Shown here: positions 60,953-64,000 of the stretch, piece after piece
Layout: each line of letters starts with the position of its first letter
How positions within the stretch are numbered: position 1 is the first letter of the stretch
Source: Gadus chalcogrammus
Lineage: Eukaryota; Chordata; Actinopteri; Gadiformes; Gadidae
NCBI RefSeq assembly: GCF_026213295.1
Contig: NC_079412.1
Span: forward strand, 1,496,126-1,560,125
Reading direction: 5' to 3'
Length of the DNA stretch: 64,000 nucleotides
Translations under genes and position numbers: made by a program
The notes under the pieces: generated by a model
What the model saw: the letters and a program-made list of their open reading frames with translations, nothing else
The model's database searches: none
Told to the model about the DNA's origin: nothing

Positions 60953-61322
60953 ACATTTAGGGCATGAAGCAGACGCTTTTATCCAAAGTGACTAACAATA
61001 AGTACATTTGTCAGAAGAAGGTGAAACAATATATTGCTGTCGGTACAGTAAGGGTGTTTATAGAACCAAGTGCAATGCACTAACAATTGCTAGGTTAACC
61101 CATTCCCTGTATACAGCTAGGATAAGATGCTACACAACTAAGTACTATAACTAACTACGACATATGATAAGTACTTGCATTAAGAGGCAGGACATACAAC
61201 ATACAAAAGCAGGAGGGATGGGAAGTGTTGGCTATGTTGAGTCTAGGTGAACTCTGAACAGGTGAGTCTTGAGTCTTTTGCGGAAGCTGCTGTGACTCAG
61301 CGGCAGGAAGCTCCACCACTGA
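60953..61322 (-). mobile_element. L2 LINE 3' fragment
   Basis: Matches 42253-42665 along its whole length (TTACATTTAGGGCATGAAGC, AAGTGACTAACAATAAGTAC, GCTGTCGGTACAGTAAGG, GGTGAACTCTGAACAGGTGA). Only the 3' non-coding end is present; no RT remains. Confidence 0.88.
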
Positions 61323-62037
61323 GAGATGTCTCAAGCTCTGCTCCCTCTTTACCTGTGTTGGACGCCATTGAGAAGCGTTGCATTGAATATCCATGGTATT
61401 GAAAGGCAAGGTGGATTACCCAAACCAATCAGGGAAGAGGTGCCCTGATTGGTCAGAAATGAGCCGGGAGCGGAGAGCATAGCATAAAGTTCTGTTCCTA
61501 TGGCTGAAAAGGCTCTGACAATTATTACAATTCTAAAGATTCACCATAAAAAATTGGTAACATCGAAAGATTTCACGCAACAAGCAACAGACAAATACTG
61601 TTTACTTCAAAACATATGAAAGGAACTGGGACTTTAAGAAATTAAATTAAATATCTCTGGCGATCGGACTGATCGCGTCTGGCCCCTCTTTCAAAGGTAA
61701 AATGAATGTCAAATTAACTCATTCTGTTAATGAGATCATGGAGGGTAAACAAAAGTCCACCACCACCATAACCTTGTTTGTAGCCCTTGTCTGTTTGTCT
61801 TTCTGAGCTCCTTTAAAACAATCCAGACATAATCCTCCATTTAAAGAAGCCATTCTCCGTCCTCTCTCTCTGGTCTGCGTTCTTGTTTCTCTACCGTTGT
61901 GGTGATTAAAGGGACAATTCACCCATTTGACTTCTCAAAAAAACTACAAGCACTAGTTCCTAATTTTAATACCTGCCTAGGGGCTGGGACCCACTGACAC
62001 TACAGACCTGTTAAAGGATCAGTGCCAGTGGGTGGGA
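61323..62037. other. Intergenic, nothing coding recognised
   Basis: AT-rich sequence with a short segment (CCAATCAGGGAAGAGGTGCC) similar to 25535-25550. No supported gene. Confidence 0.4.
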
Positions 62038-62065
62038 CGCAAATTCACACCGGTGTGAATTTGCG
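62038..62065. repeat. 28-bp perfect palindrome
   Basis: Centre ACCGGT; the sequence is identical to its reverse complement over 28 bp with no spacer. A second inverted pair (GGGACCCACTGACAC at 61986 and GTGCCAGTGGGTGGG at 62022) lies just left of it. Confidence 0.95.
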
Positions 62066-62332
62066 CTACAGTATTGATTTTGACGTTACCGTGTGACCGA
62101 CCGTAGATCACAAGAGCGCTAAAGAAGCAACTGCGTTGGGTTCTCGCGGTTCAATCTGGACTTCAGAGAGTCAAAGCCAACGTTTATTCCTCCAATTCCT
62201 ACTCCACCATAACCGAGAATCAATACACGGCTCTTATTTTGCAAACTCTCACCAGCGAATTAAATTCCTCAACCGACCAGACCCGCAACAAATTGATACA
62301 GACGCAACGCCCCCCCCGCATCCGGAGGAAAA

Positions 62333-62690
62333 TTAATAATAATAATAATTCATTATATTTATATAGCGCTTTTCAATGACCCAAAGACGCTTACAGAAGG
62401 GGGGGACCTAACTCACCACCACCAGTGTGTAGCACCCACTTGGGTGATGCACGGCAGCCAATCTGCGCCAGAACGCTCACCACACACCAGCTTGAGGTGG
62501 AGAGTGAGGGAATTGATGAGTCAGCCAATTGTACAGGAGGATTATTAGGGGGCCAGATTGAATGAGCCTGGTTGGGCCAGGACACCGGGGAAACCCCTAC
62601 TCTTTGCGATAAGTGTCCTGGGATCTTTTATGACCACAGTGAGTCAGGACCTCGGTTTTACGTCTCCTCCGAAGGACGGCACCTTCCACA
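62333..62690 (+). repeat. Interspersed repeat beginning (AAT)n-TTATATAGCGCTTTTC
   Basis: Starts with an AAT run and TTTATATAGCGCTTTTCAAT, and matches the inverse of 45160-45625 without the L2 insertion found there. Confidence 0.75.
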
Positions 62691-62706
62691 GCACAGTGTC
62701 CCCATC

Positions 62707-62860
62707 CAGGGGCGCCGCTAGGGATTTTGGGCCCCATGAAAATAATCTTTACAGGGCCTTCTGTATTATAATTTCATCATCATTAGGGGCCTCTCTGGGC
62801 CCCCCTCCATCATGGGCCCCTAGAATCCGTCTCCTTTACCCCCCCTTTTCGGCGCCCCTG
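62707..62860. mobile_element. Very short hAT-type MITE, 154 bp, exact TSD
   Basis: TCCCCATC is duplicated at 62699-62706 and 62861-62868. Ends CAGGGGCGCCG are identical inverted repeats over 11 bp. GGGCCCC motifs recur inside. No coding capacity. Confidence 0.92.
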
Positions 62861-62868
62861 TCCCCATC

Positions 62869-64000
62869 ACTGCACTGGGGCATCGGGATTGATGAGTGAA
62901 GGGCTCAGAGGGAAGAGTGCCACCTATTGGCCACCACCCGACACCACTTACAGACACATTAGATGGAACACCGGGGAATTTAACTATCTGGTATATGGCG
63001 GGGTGCTTTATATTGCTGTGCAAAATAAGCACATCGTCCACTGTGGACAGTTTTAGTTGACTACTCCGCTCCTGAATAACATATCCAGCACCACAGAAGT
63101 CTCGGTCACAATCGCAAAACCCGCGACCGACCCGTGCTGTTCAGGCGTCCGACCTGACCCGCACCCGTGTCCGACAAAGTAGTCTACATTATTTTTCATC
63201 CGCTTCATCCAAATTGTGTGGGTCGCCCGTCGGGTACCCGAACCCATGCAGGACTCTAGCGGGGATAACCCCCACTACGGGTCTACATTCTCCTTTAAAG
63301 GGGTATTTAGTTCGAATTTTGGACATAGGGCCTGATTCACAAGTTAGCCTTGGTGTTCTTTATCATTGGAGACAGTTTTCAACACATTTCATTCAGTCCT
63401 TCTAGTTGCTAAGTTTGCTTGTGCTAGTCTAGCGCACGGCAACGGGCAATACTAGCCTGCTAATAAAACAGTCTTACCCACTCCACAGTACACCTGAGGC
63501 AAATCAACTATAACGCCAGACTATAGATGTAAATGTCTGTGTTGAAGAATAATGTTAGAAATAAAACTAACCTCGCATTGCATGCAACTGCTTCAACTGC
63601 TGACTTTTTGGTAACTGTCATGTCTCGCTTGCTTGTCTCCTATGTGCTCCAGTCCTGTCTTGTGCTCCTGTCTTGTGCTCCTGTCTTGTGTTGTGCGTGC
63701 TAGTGTCTACATTAATATGTTGGTGCTGCATGTTTGTGCTATATGCTGCTGTATATGTGCTTTTATTGTATGTGGTCTGCTCTAATCTACTACAGTTTGC
63801 GCTTTCCTATGATGTTTTATGTACGCTGTGTATATTGTCTGCATATTTTATTGTCTGTTTGCAAATGTCTGTCGATTTGTTCGTACTATGTGTTACTATA
63901 TCTTCTGAGTGACCTATGTTGTTGTTGATAACGGATGTAAACTAGCCTCTTATGCTAACTCTGGCTCACTTACAGTTTGACTGTTGATTAGTGTGCAATG
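62869..64000. other. Right end, no gene recognised
   Basis: Around 63110-63250 there is a GC-rich stretch with CCCGCGACCGACCCG and GGGTACCCGAACCC that looks transposon-derived, but no boundaries can be set. Short ORFs at 63673-63928 are Cys/Tyr/Leu-rich from TGT-rich sequence and are not convincing genes. Confidence 0.4.

Overview
This is nuclear DNA of a ray-finned fish (teleost). Spliced vertebrate genes with GT-AG introns, L2, L1, Rex3/RTE and Gypsy retroelements, a tRNA-derived SINE with an L2-type tail and many hAT-type DNA transposons all point there. The very long pure dinucleotide arrays would suit a gadoid (cod-like) genome, but that is only a guess.

Host genes sit at the two ends. 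Left end, minus strand: the 5' two-thirds of atxn7l2 (SAGA deubiquitinase-module subunit; it runs off the left edge), with a complete sypl2-like gene (tetraspan MARVEL vesicle protein) upstream of it at 10.5-22.2 kb. This is the SYPL2-ATXN7L2 neighbourhood of human 1p13. Right end, plus strand: a complete 15-exon zc3h11a (CCCH zinc-finger protein of TREX-linked mRNA export) at 49.3-57.3 kb, followed head-to-tail by a two-exon C2H2 zinc-finger gene at 58.7-60.1 kb. Every splice site I list keeps the reading frame across its junction.

The 25 kb between sypl2 and zc3h11a (22-47 kb) has no recognisable host gene and is a layered transposon deposit. It holds a decaying retroviral gag with a poly(A) tail (27.6-29.4 kb), an element carrying a SWIM plus YqaJ-nuclease gene present in at least four pieces (33.5-38 and 45.7-46 kb), a Gypsy LTR with gag start (38.7-39.8 kb), hAT elements nested inside hAT elements (39.8-42.1 kb), an L2 LINE split by a 757-bp foldback element (42.3-45.1 kb) and an L1 fragment (46-47 kb). 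Several insertions can be proven inside the window by exact target-site duplications or by paralogous empty sites.

Most notable observations: (1) the SWIM-YqaJ element family with catalytic residues still present; (2) two consecutive atxn7l2 splice acceptors built directly on hypervariable tracts, a 169-bp TG array and a C27 run; (3) a 13-bp/26-bp hierarchical minisatellite filling the last zc3h11a intron and open in frame with the last exon; (4) exact nested hAT insertions; (5) loss of the second-loop cysteine pair in the sypl2 product.
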